From Piper betle (taxonomy: Eukaryota; Streptophyta; Magnoliopsida; Piperales; Piperaceae), in NCBI GenBank assembly GCA_033002965.1, contig JAURVB010013238.1, forward strand, positions 109,022 through 173,021: a stretch of 64,000 nt of DNA, read 5' to 3'. The position numbers were made by a program, and so were the translations under genes. Shown here one piece after another: positions 44,899 through 57,010 of this stretch; positions within the stretch are counted from its first letter, which is position 1; each line of letters starts with the position of its first letter. The notes under the pieces are model-generated. The model was not told the origin of the DNA. It ran no database searches and saw nothing but the letters and a program-made list of their open reading frames with translations.

Positions 44899-44969
44899 AG
44901 GCGACACCCGGATTTGAACCGGGAAAAACGGATTTGTAGTCCCCCGCATTACCACTCAGGCATGCTGCC
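44899..44969 (-). pseudogene. trnC-GCA: plastid trnC-GCA pseudogene
   Basis: A 71-base tRNA-like sequence with GAGTGGTAATGC (D arm) and GGTTCAAATCC (T arm), ending GGTGTCGCCT, as in plastid trnC. The anticodon loop reads CTACAAA where plastid trnC has CTGCAAA, so the anticodon would be ACA. The 5' strand GGCAGCA no longer pairs fully with TGTCGCC. It is therefore probably not functional. Confidence 0.85.
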
Positions 44970-44984
44970 AAAACGATACCAAAC

Positions 44985-45380
44985 AAAAATGTATGTGTTG
45001 TCTACTTACTAGGCTCGTATAATTCAAAAAATACTAGTTTTTTCAAAGCTTTTTGCTCATATTTTTCATCAAAAGGTGCCACTCTATAATGCTTGCTTAG
45101 AAAGTCCCCCACCAACCTTAGCAAGCATTCAAATATCTATCCCACATTCATTCGTGAAGGTACTCCCAATGGGTTGAAGACCATATTAACCGGAGTTCCA
45201 TATTACAGATAAGCATGTCTTGCATAGGCAAAATTTTGGAAATGATACCCTTAGTCCCATGTCTTCTAGCTACTGTATCACCTACTTTTATTTCATGTTT
45301 CATTTCAGCTACAAAATCCCTCAAATTGTATCTAGCTAAACCGTGGTATTGTAGACATTCACTCATTTCTATCCCGTGGT
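44985..45380 (-). pseudogene. rpoB: plastid rpoB fragment
   Basis: The minus strand encodes [19 protein letters not shown] followed by KILPMQDM. After a stop and a frame change come [12 protein letters not shown], then [19 protein letters not shown]. This is the C-terminal half of the plastid RNA polymerase beta subunit around the conserved RHGNKG motif. In plastomes this region does not adjoin trnC or ycf2, so the block is a mosaic. Confidence 0.88.
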
Positions 45381-45429
45381 ATCTTATTCATTTTCCTGTT
45401 TTTCAAACATTCCACTTTTTTTTCGTAAA

Positions 45430-47660
45430 GTAAAATTTCATTCAAAGAACCACCAAAGGGGTAAAGAAATATAAAAGGGAAAGGATTCTACAGAGTTATT
45501 ACAGAGTTGTATCCAAAAGTCCAGAAAGAAATCATAATTATCAATAATTTTCTTTTGTAGTTTAAAACTTCCGAAGCAAGCTGTACTTGAGAAATAATGG
45601 ATATAGCCAACGAACAATAGTGCATTTTGAGATCTTCAAATATTCGTTTATTTTGCTCGTACCAAATGGAAGAGACGACAAAAAATGGTTTGAAGAAGAC
45701 TTACATGCTTGTCTTGCAAACAAAAGGTAAGAAATCAATTTATCTCTTCATCGATGGATTTAATTTGATGGAGTATATGACATTTTTAAAGGACCAATTT
45801 TTAAACTTTCTTACTAATAAGAGCACTTAAAGAATAAATGGTCTCTAACTTCCCGGTAGGCCTCACAAAGAGATCATCTATTAGGAAAATAAAGTTCTTT
45901 CTTTTGAAGATTATTTAGAGTTAAGATCTTATTTGACATGACCAACCAAGCAATAAACGCATGCTGGTTTGTTCAGATATTTAGACCAAACAAAAGGGTG
46001 TTATGACACTCTTGGAGAATGAAGTCCGAAGACGTTCCAACAGCTTTTGAAAAAATTTCTTGCAAAGGATAACCACCCTATGCTAGCATCTGTGTGAGAT
46101 AAAAGAAGTATTCTCATTTAAAAAGTTTAGAGCTTTATCTATACTCATAATATCAGAGGTAAGGGCCTAAGAACCCTGAATGATGGATTGTGATATAATG
46201 TAGAAGGTGTCTCCCCCTAAGATTTATAATAGTCCAATGACCGAGTCTTTAGATGAGGTGGTAATGATTAAGCCAAGGGTCAGGCCAAGTAAACATGTTC
46301 ATGTCATTGCCAATTATATAAAAACAACTATGGGTTATTTTTTCTCTTAAACAAATAATGTTGTTCCAAGAGTGAGACCCATACTTTGTGAGCACAGTCT
46401 ATATAGATCCACAATGTAAATAAACTTTATGAATCCACTTTACCCACAAATTATTTTTATTTGTTAACACTCACCAAAACAACTTTACTAGTCCAGCTTT
46501 GTTAACCTTAGAAATATCTCGGATACCAAGACTGCCTTTTGATAAGGGCTTACAAATGTGCATCCAACTAACATTGTAGAAACCCTTAAAATCAACGTTC
46601 CTTCTATCCAAGCACAAAAAGAACAATCTAGTAATGAACTTTAGAACACGCTTTGGAAGTGTGAAGATGGAGGTCCAATAGTGAGACATGTCATTAAGGA
46701 TGAATTTTGAGAGTTGTAGGCGGCCGACATAAGATAGTATATATGATTTCCATCCTTAAATCTTAGCCTTAATCTTATCAATGAGAGGATTACACATGGA
46801 ATAAAAAGCTTCTTTGAACTAAGAGGCACCCAAATAACAAATAGAGAGTACTCCAGTGTGATAACAAAACAAACCATGAATGTCTTCTTTATGGACATAA
46901 ACATGAGAGAAGAATATGACACTTTTTTATAACATTTGTTTTCCCCAAGAAAGTACCAAAATCATGTAAGGAAGATAAAATTCAAAGTCATCCTGAAGGT
47001 TCAACACTCGACAGTGGATAAATTGATCACTCTCTTGTAACTTGAAAACTTTAAAAATTATAGGGTTCAATACGACTAGAATGCGACTGAAGGAGTCTAA
47101 AGAATAATTATGTTCAATTTTTCATCCTCTAATAAAACCTTTTTGGAGCTAAAGAAAATTTTTGGCTCACACAAACCAAAAAGGGACATTTCTTGAATTA
47201 GTAGATTGGAAACATCCAACCTCTTTGCTCGATGGGAGAGACCACGAGCATTTGAAGCTCCCAAATTAGTCATAAAGGAAAGGGGGAGTTCCCAAGCTCC
47301 CCTTTATTTTCAGCAGCCACCTTGGATTTTGAACCTTGAGTCAACTTTCTAGGGTTTTTTGAGTAGGCTTTCAACACTTGAGAAATTTTATTGTTTCGGG
47401 TTAATTTGATGTGCCACCACATTCCACTCATTTTGACTTTTTGTGATCAAAGAGAAGAGGTCTCTTGTGGGAAAATATTTGGTTCAATGAAAATTTGAGC
47501 TTCACATTGTGGGCGTGGAGGGACAATCTGAACTATAGCAAGTTGGGGATCGGCCTGAGTTGGAACTAATAGAGGAAGATGTTTGTCTTTGTTTTGCTCT
47601 ACTGTTTGAAGTGTAAGAGTCGTTAAACAGAGAAGCATACAATGAAGGGAGAACATTTGA
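45430..47660 (-). mobile_element. LINE (L1-type) relic
   Basis: Read on the minus strand from right to left. NARGLSHRAKRLDVSNLLIQ (about 47260-47190) resembles the start of the endonuclease domain. WVPLSSKKL, LQLSKFILNDMSHYWTSIFT and LPKRVL with KPLSKGSLGIRDISKVNKA (about 46930-46470) resemble the end of reverse transcriptase of plant L1 elements. The region is full of stops and frame changes. Its upstream end is cut by the solo LTR at 47661. Confidence 0.7.
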
Positions 47661-50600
47661 TGTGACACCTCAAATCCAGTTTGCTCATGAACCGAACCGA
47701 AACATCATGGGTCCCGAGTGGATCTACTCTTGGAGTCTCAAGAGGAAGATGCCAAACGTTATTAATGCATCGGAACCCTAACATGTCACTACATGGATGA
47801 CATGACAATTAATTCATACCAAGAAATAATGGCCTTAAAATTGATTAAAATTTTTGAAATAAAATGGACAAAATCTCCCTAAAAGTTCAATTAGAGGCCA
47901 CCCTGTCAAATCAACAATATATAAACATAGAAATTCAAATTTATTTATTGCACCATATTTTTCACATATACATATAATTTGACCACATCACAATATTCTA
48001 CGTTTTAGTGTCTCGACCCACATGTTCATTTTATTCATATTTCCACCTTTCATCGTTTCGTTTGCACACTAATATATTTTTCAGGTCATATTATTAATAC
48101 AAAAATCTTCATTGCAAGTATTTCATTTTTATAATAAATATAACAAAAAATCTTCATTACAAGTCATAAATCTCCATGTGTTTGTGTGTGCAAGGTGAGG
48201 TCCGCTGTTCATCTGTCTAAACTAGCATATCTATGTAATCCTCACACATACACACACACATACACACATATATATATAATGTCATCTGCAACGAGTGTTA
48301 GTGGTCTAAAAATATAACTATATAACAAATTGGCAAATGAGAGTTGACTTTCATTTTAAATAAAAATATTTATACACTTCTCGTGAACACTCTAAGGGCA
48401 TCTATTGATGAACCACCGGGCTATAGACTCGATAGCATCCCCTGATCGATATGATGCTCTCTCGACATTTTCTCATTTTCCTTAACCCTTGGGCCTATGA
48501 GTATATCTTAAGCCCTCTCACTTCCTCTATAATTCTCATGGCTTTGAGAACGAAAGCTGAGTACTCTCAAACAGTCACCTTTAATACCCTTTAAACCACA
48601 AGTCCAAATGTGCGTTGTACTAAACAATACCCGTAAACCTCCATGTTTCTCCGAGTGTGAGGAACTCAAAATGGGAGTTGTCAGGATCCTTCAGGAATGA
48701 AACAACCCGCTCGAGCCCGCTTTGACTGGCACGTGCGCCCGCTCATGGTATGTGTGAGTTGGCCTTTAACATCTCTCGTCTCATTGAAACCCGATAAAAC
48801 TATATATAGGCTTGGGAAGGGATTTATATACTATGCTCGAAGGCAAATTGTGGTAGATCTTATTTTTGAAATCAAACTCGAGTGATATCATCCTCGAGGG
48901 TTATTAATCCAGAAAATTGATTGATTAAGTGACCCGAGTTAAGTGGGATCCGATAAACACCGCTTAGCACATCCTGCAAGTAATAAAACAAACATACAAT
49001 AGAATAAATCGTAAAACAGGAAATGAGTCCTAAAAGGACCTGGTAGAAGCTTCGAGCATGTTTTTGCACGTAGGCGACGAACTCCTACTCTGTACCTACA
49101 TATCAAAATAAAAGCTAACGCCTACTCATATTGCATTCACACATCTTATAACATACACATATTAATCATACATCAATCTCATATGATTACAATACTTATT
49201 TAGTTTACCTAATTACTTCTTTAACATTCATTTTAATACAATTCAATCAAATAAATTTAATATTTATATTTATAATAAAATAGCAAACTCGTCAATTCAT
49301 TAATCCTATCATGTTGTACTAATAATTATCACATTTAATAAATTAAGTCAGAGTTAATTATACCTTATATCGTCAACAATCGATGACAACTAGGGTTTTG
49401 TCACATGGCTCGAGACTCCAATTTGGCACCCATCTACGTCTAAATTTTGATCAGTTTTCGGACGATTTTTGGCAATTTTCGACTAGCAGCTTACTAGCGG
49501 TTTTTCGGCGTCTTCTTTGGTGAAGCAATCGAGGCTTTGAGTTGGCACTCGGCTCGGCGAACTCGACCCAACGGTGGTGGTGGTGTAACACCCATTTCGG
49601 CTCACCCGTGAACCAACCCGAAAATCTCATTGGCGACCGAACTGTTCGCTAATCTATTGGGTTCGGTTAAGCCGACTCTGGATCTGCCCTCGGCGTCTCA
49701 AGATGGAAATGCAAACATGAAATGCATGAATGAGAATAATTGGGTTCTAACGCGGCCCTACATGCATGTGATGACATGCAAGCAAAACAAAACCATTCAA
49801 CAAGTAAGAAATTTAAATGAAAATATTATTAATATTTACGAAAAAACGGACAAAATCTCCCTTAAAAGTGCAATAGGGGCCAACATGTCCACAACAAGGG
49901 TATATAAATATTTTATCAAAATACGATAAAACATAACAATTTACTATGGCATTCAGTCATTATCTCTTTCGTTTCATCTGAGCCGAGTTTGAACTCCAAG
50001 GCTCCCTACTCATTCACAATTATCCGCTCGTCTCATAAGAAGCAATTTATCAAGACAAAAACATTCTAATAATCATTCACACAGCATTAACACACCATCA
50101 TTATACATTACACGCGGCAGGTACATGTGTGCACGGTTCCGTGCTGCTCCTCCGCAGTCCCGACAGCTTTCATCGCTCGCATTCCTCACCTACATATATA
50201 TAGAAAAACCGTCAGTAACGAGTGTTATCGGCCCGGAAAATAACTAATATCAATCTGGCACAGGAGAGCAAACTCTCCTGTTGAATGAAAACCATATACT
50301 TCCTCAAGAACTCTCATCAGGGCACATATGGAAGTCGTCGCCCTCGGGTCGACAGCGTCCCCTTTCTTTCTCATTCTCATACCTTGGCCATTTCTCTATT
50401 GCTTCTCGCATCAAATCTCATTCCTTTCCGCCCTCTGCACCTTCCATATTACTCCTGGCCTTGAGTACGAAGGCCGAGCACTCTCAGGCAGTCGCCTTTA
50501 GTACCCTTTGAAACCACAAGTCTAGACATGCGCTGCAATGCAGTACCCGTGAACCTCCACACTTCTCCGGGTTTGAGGAACTCAAAGGTGGAGTTGTCAG

Positions 50601-52974
50601 GATCCCTCGGGAATGAAACGGCTCGTACACCATTCCAGAGCCCACTATCGACTCACACGTGCCCGCTCGCGTAGCACGGTAGTCGGATTTCCCTCATTCA
50701 ATCTCTCACTGAAAATGCGAAAACTATACATATAAGGTCTAGGTTGGGATTTATACAATAGGGCCGAAGGCATCGTGAGCTGGATCTGAAGTTCAAAAAC
50801 AAACTCGAGGGATCTCATCCTCGAGGGTTATTAATCCAAAAAATTGTTGGCTAAATGGCCCGAGTTAAGTGGGATCCGATAAAACGCCACTTAACTCGTC
50901 CTGCACATGATAAATCAAATACACAATAGAGTAGCGTAAAAATAGAGAACGAGTCCTAAACGGACCTGAGTAGAAGCTCCAAACGGGTCCACGTGCCTAG
51001 GCGGCAAGCTCCTACACCGTACCTACACAATCAAGCTAAAAGCTGACGCCCGCATGATGAATCACACATCCTATAGCATGCACACACAATCAACACAATC
51101 ACGCATCAATCATCACACATTCATCCTAAGTCAATTCTAGTGAGTTTTCAATCTACGTCTCATGAAATCAGGGTAATTAATTAGTTCACCTAATTAATTC
51201 CTTACTTTTCCATTTGAACACTCATCAATCAACCAATTTCATAATTTTTATTAAATTACACACAAACATACAGACACGTCAAAAACACAAAAATTCATCT
51301 AATTATCTAGTCTAGCATGCTTCCCTAATAATTATAAAATTTAAGAATTTACGTCGGAGTAATTTATACCTCGCGTCGTTGAAAATCGACAAAGGCTAGG
51401 GTTTCCGTTTCGTGGCTCGAAACTCAAATTCAGCACCTAGCGGCGTCCGAAGTTCGATTGGATTTGACCGAGTGTGTTCGGTGGATGATCCGGCGAATTT
51501 CCCACAAATCCAATTTTCCGGCGGTTCCTACAGTTTTCCGGTGAGTGTCGGCGGTTTTCAGGCGAATTTTGGCGGTTTTCCGGCGATGATTTTGGACTGG
51601 GCAATCAGGGGGCCTATCGGCACCAGCTCGACGAGCTTGGTCCGATGGTGGTGTCAAACAGGGTAGCCGGGGCGGTGATGGCTGTCGGCGGCGGCGGCGT
51701 GCTCCGATCAGGGCTACAGCCGACCTCGACGACGGTTGGGATGATAGGGGAAACGTCGGCGACGGCGAGAGGGTGAGACTGGTGGTCACAGCGGCGGCGA
51801 CAGCGACCGAACGGAGGTGAATCGACAAGGAGAGCGTCGCGGCTCGTGGGGCGAATCCTGCGTCGTGGCGGCGAGACGGTGGCCGGGGTGGGTTGTGGCG
51901 GCATGGCGGGGGCGGGGCGGCGTTGCTTGGCGGCGACAACCCAATGGGCGGCGAGGGTTTTGGGATGGGAAGTGTCGGGGAAACGAGAAAAACACTCCAA
52001 TGGCAATTTTGTAAATAAGTATTGACTCGATTCCTACTCGAGTCAAAATAATAACTAGTTCATAATAATCCCCAAAAATAAATCTAAAAAAATATGAAAA
52101 AATGTCATAAAATAGAACAAACACGACAACATCCAAATGGCATGCTCTATAACTAATAACCCACCCGAATATAATCCAACACGTCCTAATGCGTTATTCG
52201 GCCTAAAACTATTTCTACGATCAAACATATAAAAATAAAAAAAAATACTGCATACTTTTATATATTATGATAACTCATTTCTCACCATCTTCTCGACATT
52301 ATCACCATATATTCAGGTACACCTGACTCTCATCGCACATAACTCACGGTTGGCCTCGACTCAGCACACGATTCATAAAATTGACTCGACTCAAACCAAC
52401 GATCAAACCAATTAGTTCGGCAACGTAAAACCCTGACTCGAGTCACGGGTTTTACAGGTGGTGAGGGGAACAATAGCGGTGATGACTGCCGGTGGCGGCA
52501 ACAAGTCGGCCGAGGTCGGTTGGGTTGTCTAATCGGGCCTTGACGATGGCACTAGGTGTGGAGGAAATGATGAGGGAGTCCAGGGGGAGGCGTCAACGGC
52601 ATGACGACGCAGGCAGAGGTGAATCGTGTCGGGAGGAGTGGCACGATCGCACGGCGATTTGGCGTCATTGAGGCCGGACGGCCGGGGGCGCTCAGGGTGG
52701 CACGACGATGGCACGGTTGGGCCCAGCGGTGTCGATTGGCGACGCTTGGATGCGGCGTCGACGAAAATCATAAAGTGACGTCCGAGGGTTTGGGGAGAAG
52801 GAGGTCGAGGTTAGTTTTATAAATAAAACCTGACTCGACTTTGGTCCCTCGTGGTTCTTAACATACAACCGGCTTGGACTCAATATACATGCTCTAAAAT
52901 TGACTTGAGTGAAAATAGTGATCAAATCGACTAATTCTCACTATAAAACCCTAACTCAGTTTACGGGTTTTACA
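47661..52974 (-). mobile_element. long solo LTR A, interrupted by LTR B
   Basis: Outer parts are 47661-49583 and 52462-52974. On the minus strand it begins TGTAAAACCCGTAAACTGAG and ends AGGTGTCACA; TTTAA and TTTGA flank it (a 5-bp duplication with one change). Motifs shared with LTR B include GAGGAACTCAAA.. GGAGTTGTCAGGATCC, CCTCGAGGGTTATTAATCC and CCCGAGTTAAGTGGGATCCG. No internal retroelement domain accompanies it. It is older than B, both by divergence and because B is inserted in it. Confidence 0.8.
49584..52456 (-). mobile_element. long solo LTR B (2873 bp), nested in LTR A
   Basis: On the minus strand it begins TGTAAAACCCGTGACTCGAG and ends GAAATGGGTGTTACA, so the ends form a short TIR of TG...CA type. 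GGTGG is duplicated directly outside (49579-49583, 52457-52461). A GC-rich block (51400-51960) gives proline/arginine-rich open frames on several phases, which I do not accept as genes. No polymerase, primer site or polypurine tract lies inside, so it is a solo LTR of a large, probably Gypsy-class element. Confidence 0.85.
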
Positions 52975-53090
52975 TTTAAAGTCTAAACAATTTGTCATTC
53001 TTGTAATGTCGGGCAATACAAGTCTACATGAAAAATCCCACTATGGGCCCACTCTTCATCTATCCATATGGGTTGACCGAGCAATCATGA

Positions 53091-53600
53091 AATGCATCAT
53101 GAAAATTGTGAAGAACTGTGGCATGAAGAAAAGAGGAGGAACAAGGAAATGTGAGAGTAAAAAGGACTGAATGCATAAAAGAAAAAATAGAGAGAGAGAG
53201 AGAGAGAAGAAAAGGTGGAAAAAACAGTAATAGCAGAAGCATGGATTAGGCAAAAGATGCTAGCTATGGATATAATCCTTACTTTATAGTAATTGTGGAT
53301 GACTTAATTCAGATAACATGAATATGAAAATGTCAGCTATATGGTGGGTTTTGCATCATTGATTGATTTCCCAAGATCAAACAATCAACATAAAAACACA
53401 CAAAAATGAACGGGATTTTTTTCGCCAGATTTCTTTCTTAAGAACCAAAGAGAAAAATGAGCATACACCAAAGAACGCACGTGTAGGTAAAAGAAACTCG
53501 TTTGGACAGAAATTAATGCATTGTATTTGGGCTTCATGACACTTGAATTCATGTAGGAGCTTTCCAGCAGTCAGACCTCAAAGCTACAAATTAGGCTTGA
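53091..53600 (-). pseudogene. duplicate of KTN80 exon 5 with both flanking introns
   Basis: About 500 bases correspond to parent 41036-41543, including the GA tract and intron sequence, in the same orientation as the gene. The exon copy (about 53480-53583) reads CTTTGAGGTCTGAC where the parent has CTTTGGGATCTGAC, so the tryptophan codon became TGA. It cannot contribute a functional blade. Confidence 0.9.
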
Positions 53601-53990
53601 TTTATGGGCATCCAGTTTTGTGGTCTCTCTTCGGAACACATTTTCTTCAAAAATATGCATATTAAATTTCAATAACAAGTAAACTTATAGCAAGTTCTCT
53701 TTAGCTAAAACAACCAATTCTAAAATGGAAAGAACATGTTATACCTTTTTTCTGATCCTTTACTTCTTTTTTTGTTAATAGATGTACCCTTGCTTTTTCT
53801 TCCATTTCCTTCCTTCACAGATGCCGATTCCTTTTTGGGGCTGATCTCTTCAAATGAATGGCTTCCTTTTAGGGTTGGATCCTTTCAGATTTCAAGTCCA
53901 AATCATTAGCCACCTTAGAGTCCCTTATTTTATTTTCCTCCTTTAGGCATTTGATCATTTGATGATCTCTTAGCAAGATGACCACTTTTA
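53600..53990 (-). pseudogene. possible LINE ORF1 remnant with zinc knuckle
   Basis: The minus strand holds CLKSGHLAK, a decayed knuckle, then a lysine-rich tail (RKSKGTSINKKRSKGSEKR). This resembles the C-terminus of the gag-like ORF1 of plant L1 elements. It could be the upstream part of the LINE at 45430-47660, separated by LTR A and the KTN80 duplicate. Confidence 0.35.
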
Positions 53991-54021
53991 AGACAGGTTG
54001 AATATTAGATTGTAAGTCAAA

Positions 54022-54325
54022 TGTTAAAGTAAATATTTAATAGTTGTAAGTCAAATGTTAAAGTAAATATTTAATAGTTCCATTTTATAACAGTTTGAGT
54101 TTTTTGGATAAGTGGTTAGACCATCCAAACTTTACATAGTATCAAATCCAAAGGTTTGGACTTCAAATCCTGCTGGGGATATATACCCAGAGAAATTTGC
54201 CCATATTGTAACCAATAGACCATTTGCCCAATGTTTGTTCACGTACTATGCTTTAAAATATTTGTTTGCGCGTAAGAGGGAATGTTGAAGTAACTATTTA
54301 GTAGTTCTCCTTCCTAAACTTTACA
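54022..54325 (+). mobile_element. TRIM-like element
   Basis: LTR 54056-54136 (TGTTAAAGTAA...CTTTACA), decayed primer site TAGTATCAAATCC, about 130 non-coding bases, purine tract CGTAAGAGGGAA, and a shortened 3' LTR from 54283 (TGTTGAAGTAACTATTTAG...CTTTACA). The first 34 bases of the LTR are repeated in tandem just upstream (54022-54055). It belongs to the same family as 39234-39460. Confidence 0.6.
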
Positions 54326-54369
54326 TCAAACTTACCGTTTAAGACCTTCATCACATCAGTCTCCATACA

Positions 54370-54715
54370 GGCTGAAGACCTACTATTTAAGGACTTGTGA
54401 TGAAATGTGCCTCTTCTCTCCAACCTGATGTCTCGAGTGTTACTGCCCTTCATGCTACTCGACAAATTCCTCCCCCTTCTCCTGTGAGGGGTCTTCATCA
54501 GCCAAAGTTTCGAGGTTGTGATAGGGGCAAAGGACGAAACTTTCCTGGTCGTTCTCAAGGCCATGGAGCTGATCCCTCTCACAGTCGACCTCTTTCAGAT
54601 TTGCTCCAAACCTGGTCACTTAGCCATTGATTGTTACAATCGGCTGAATATGACTCATCAAGGATGGAATCCCTCTTGTCAACTATCTGCCATGCATGTC
54701 AGTTGAAACGGGGGA
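54370..54715 (+). pseudogene. Copia gag fragment
   Basis: [20 protein letters not shown] near 54593-54655 parallels the zinc-knuckle part of the Copia element at 30620-30700 ([19 protein letters not shown]). The first knuckle cysteine is gone. The piece begins and ends without LTRs. It adjoins the TRIM-like element but is of a different element. Confidence 0.7.
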
Positions 54716-56960
54716 AGAGGCATGTTCAGTGAAAGAAATACAATTTCATACGGTTAAAACAATCCATAAATAAATCAAATAAATAACAAGAGGGCAGCAA
54801 GAAAGATAACCCCCCATCTTTACCACCAAAAATAAGTAATTAAAAGAGTTACTAATACAAATCATACAATCCATGCGTACGTAAAGCATAACAAGACTCA
54901 AACAATTCAAGTCAAGTCAACATAAGTGGCGGCTCATACTTGCTCATAAGCCATGAATGTAGCAACAGATCAGATAAAAAAGAAGATAGAGAAACGAAGA
55001 GAAAAAAGAGATAAAGGAATTTACCGATTGAGAATATTAGCGGTCTTGCCCAAGAAAAGGATGAAGGAGAAAAGCAAGAGGATATTTGAGAGCAAAGAGG
55101 GGAAGTTGTATCCAGCCTGCTCAAAGAGGATCCATACCAAGAAGGCCCCAAGGAGTGCAGATACCCTGGTATAAGGGCACCTCCACAACACCACATCCAC
55201 AACTGCGTAACAACATCATCAAATTCAATCACCCCATCAACTGCGTAACAAACGTAGTTGACGAAGGTGATGTGTTCATTGATTCAACAAAATCAAATCA
55301 GGGCAGCTCGCTAACTGTGGAGCATGGCTTATCAAATATCAAAATCTCTTGATTTGTGTTTTGGAGGAGAAAACATCTAGAAACAAACAACGAACAATTT
55401 GATTTATGGTTTGGACTACAGAACACAACAAGAAACGAACTAACAATTTTATTTGTAATGCATTTTGGAGTACAAAAAGCAATAAAAGAACATTTGTAGA
55501 GAAAAAACAACAGACATTTCATAATATTTACACCTGGGTTTTACAAAAACTCACTAAAAACTTGGGCAAATATTATACATTTTACACACAAACACATCCG
55601 GGAACATAGACTTTAGTATGCCCCGGGCAAAATATCAGCATGACCTAAGAATTTGATCATACAAAAATACACGGTCCCCATTATGTTCTCGTATGCTCCT
55701 TAATCGAACCCTTCAAGAGTCAAGGGGATGTCAATTAAATCAGAAATCCCCTTTTGTCAATCACACCCAAAAGAAAGATCCCCGTGTGTGTGTAAAATAG
55801 TTCATTAGCTTGTCATTCTCATCTACAACCCGGAAAATACAAGCACATGCTTAAATATATTTACCTTTCACTCCTATTTCCACTAATGAAGGCAATGTCA
55901 ATTCAATAAAATCAATAGGCCTTCATAAGTTGTATAACAGGACGGGGCTAGGGGCCAGGGAGAAAAAATAGGATAAGCAAGATAGAAAAATCTAAAGCTC
56001 ATATGCACCCTAGCATTACAAATCCTTTCTAAATCTTAACATACATATATAACAAATCCCTAAATATTATAACAACATGACACAAACTTGCTTAAGTGTA
56101 GTAGAAAGCTAACCCAATATAAGAACAAACTTTACTTTGCTTTTCCATAGGTTACCAACCTTATTTTCCCTTCTTTTTGGTTGGAGTTACTAACCCCTCT
56201 TTTTATTTCAAACCAATAGAAGCCTATTGTTTCATCTTGTGTGTATCGGTGGAGGATAATTACCTCACCTTTTTTCTATTTTTCTTTTTTCTTTTGGAGT
56301 AACAATGCCTCATTTTTTTTCTTTTTATTTTTCAAAGCAAAGTATAAGCAAAATCAACACTATCTACTCAGTCACCATTATACGAGAAGCAACACCCCCG
56401 ATACTATTCAAACATCCATCCAAGTTATGATTTAGAATAAATTCAAAAAACTATAGAGCTAGGACACAAGCAACCGGATATATTTTCAATAAAAAGGCCA
56501 AGACTAAAAATAAGGGTAATCAAGTAAACACGTGTAATAAAGACCATGAAATTGCATGCAGAGGATAAGTCACATTAGGTACGCTTGAAGAAAGGCCTAG
56601 GCTTATCAAAAAAATTTCCTAGATCATTTTCCATCTACATGGCAAGCCAAATATTTCGCCTCGAAAATTGTCAGGGCAAATTCTAAAAGTGATGACCATC
56701 ATATACAATCCTTATTATCATCTAAACTAAAGAACTATGAAAATAATATATGGTGAGGAACTATCCTTCAAATGCATTCAATTACTTAGTTCATCTCTCG
56801 TATCAATCAATCAAGTCTTCTCGAGAAAAGTAAAACTAATTCACGTGTATCTATCATTGAACCAAGAGACAAATATATCGTTGCATGATAAAATTTCAAC
56901 CATAAACTAAACCATCTATATGAATGTCTAAATCTAAACATGAATTAAGCGACACACAAT
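54716..56960. other. intergenic, no gene seen
   Basis: AT-rich DNA with short open frames of low complexity and no recognisable protein. It may be part of an old retroelement whose 3' non-coding part is at about 57000. Confidence 0.45.
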
Positions 56961-57010
56961 AATGAAGACTTCCCGAACTTAAACAAAACATTGTCCTCAA
57001 TGTACAAAAA
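56961..57010 (-). repeat. Gypsy-like non-coding marker
   Basis: On the minus strand, ATTGAGGACAATGTTTTGTT followed by TAAGTTCGGGAAG resembles the phrase downstream of pol in many plant Tat/Athila-type Gypsy elements. No coding domains or LTR ends were found nearby, so the extent is unknown. Confidence 0.35.
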
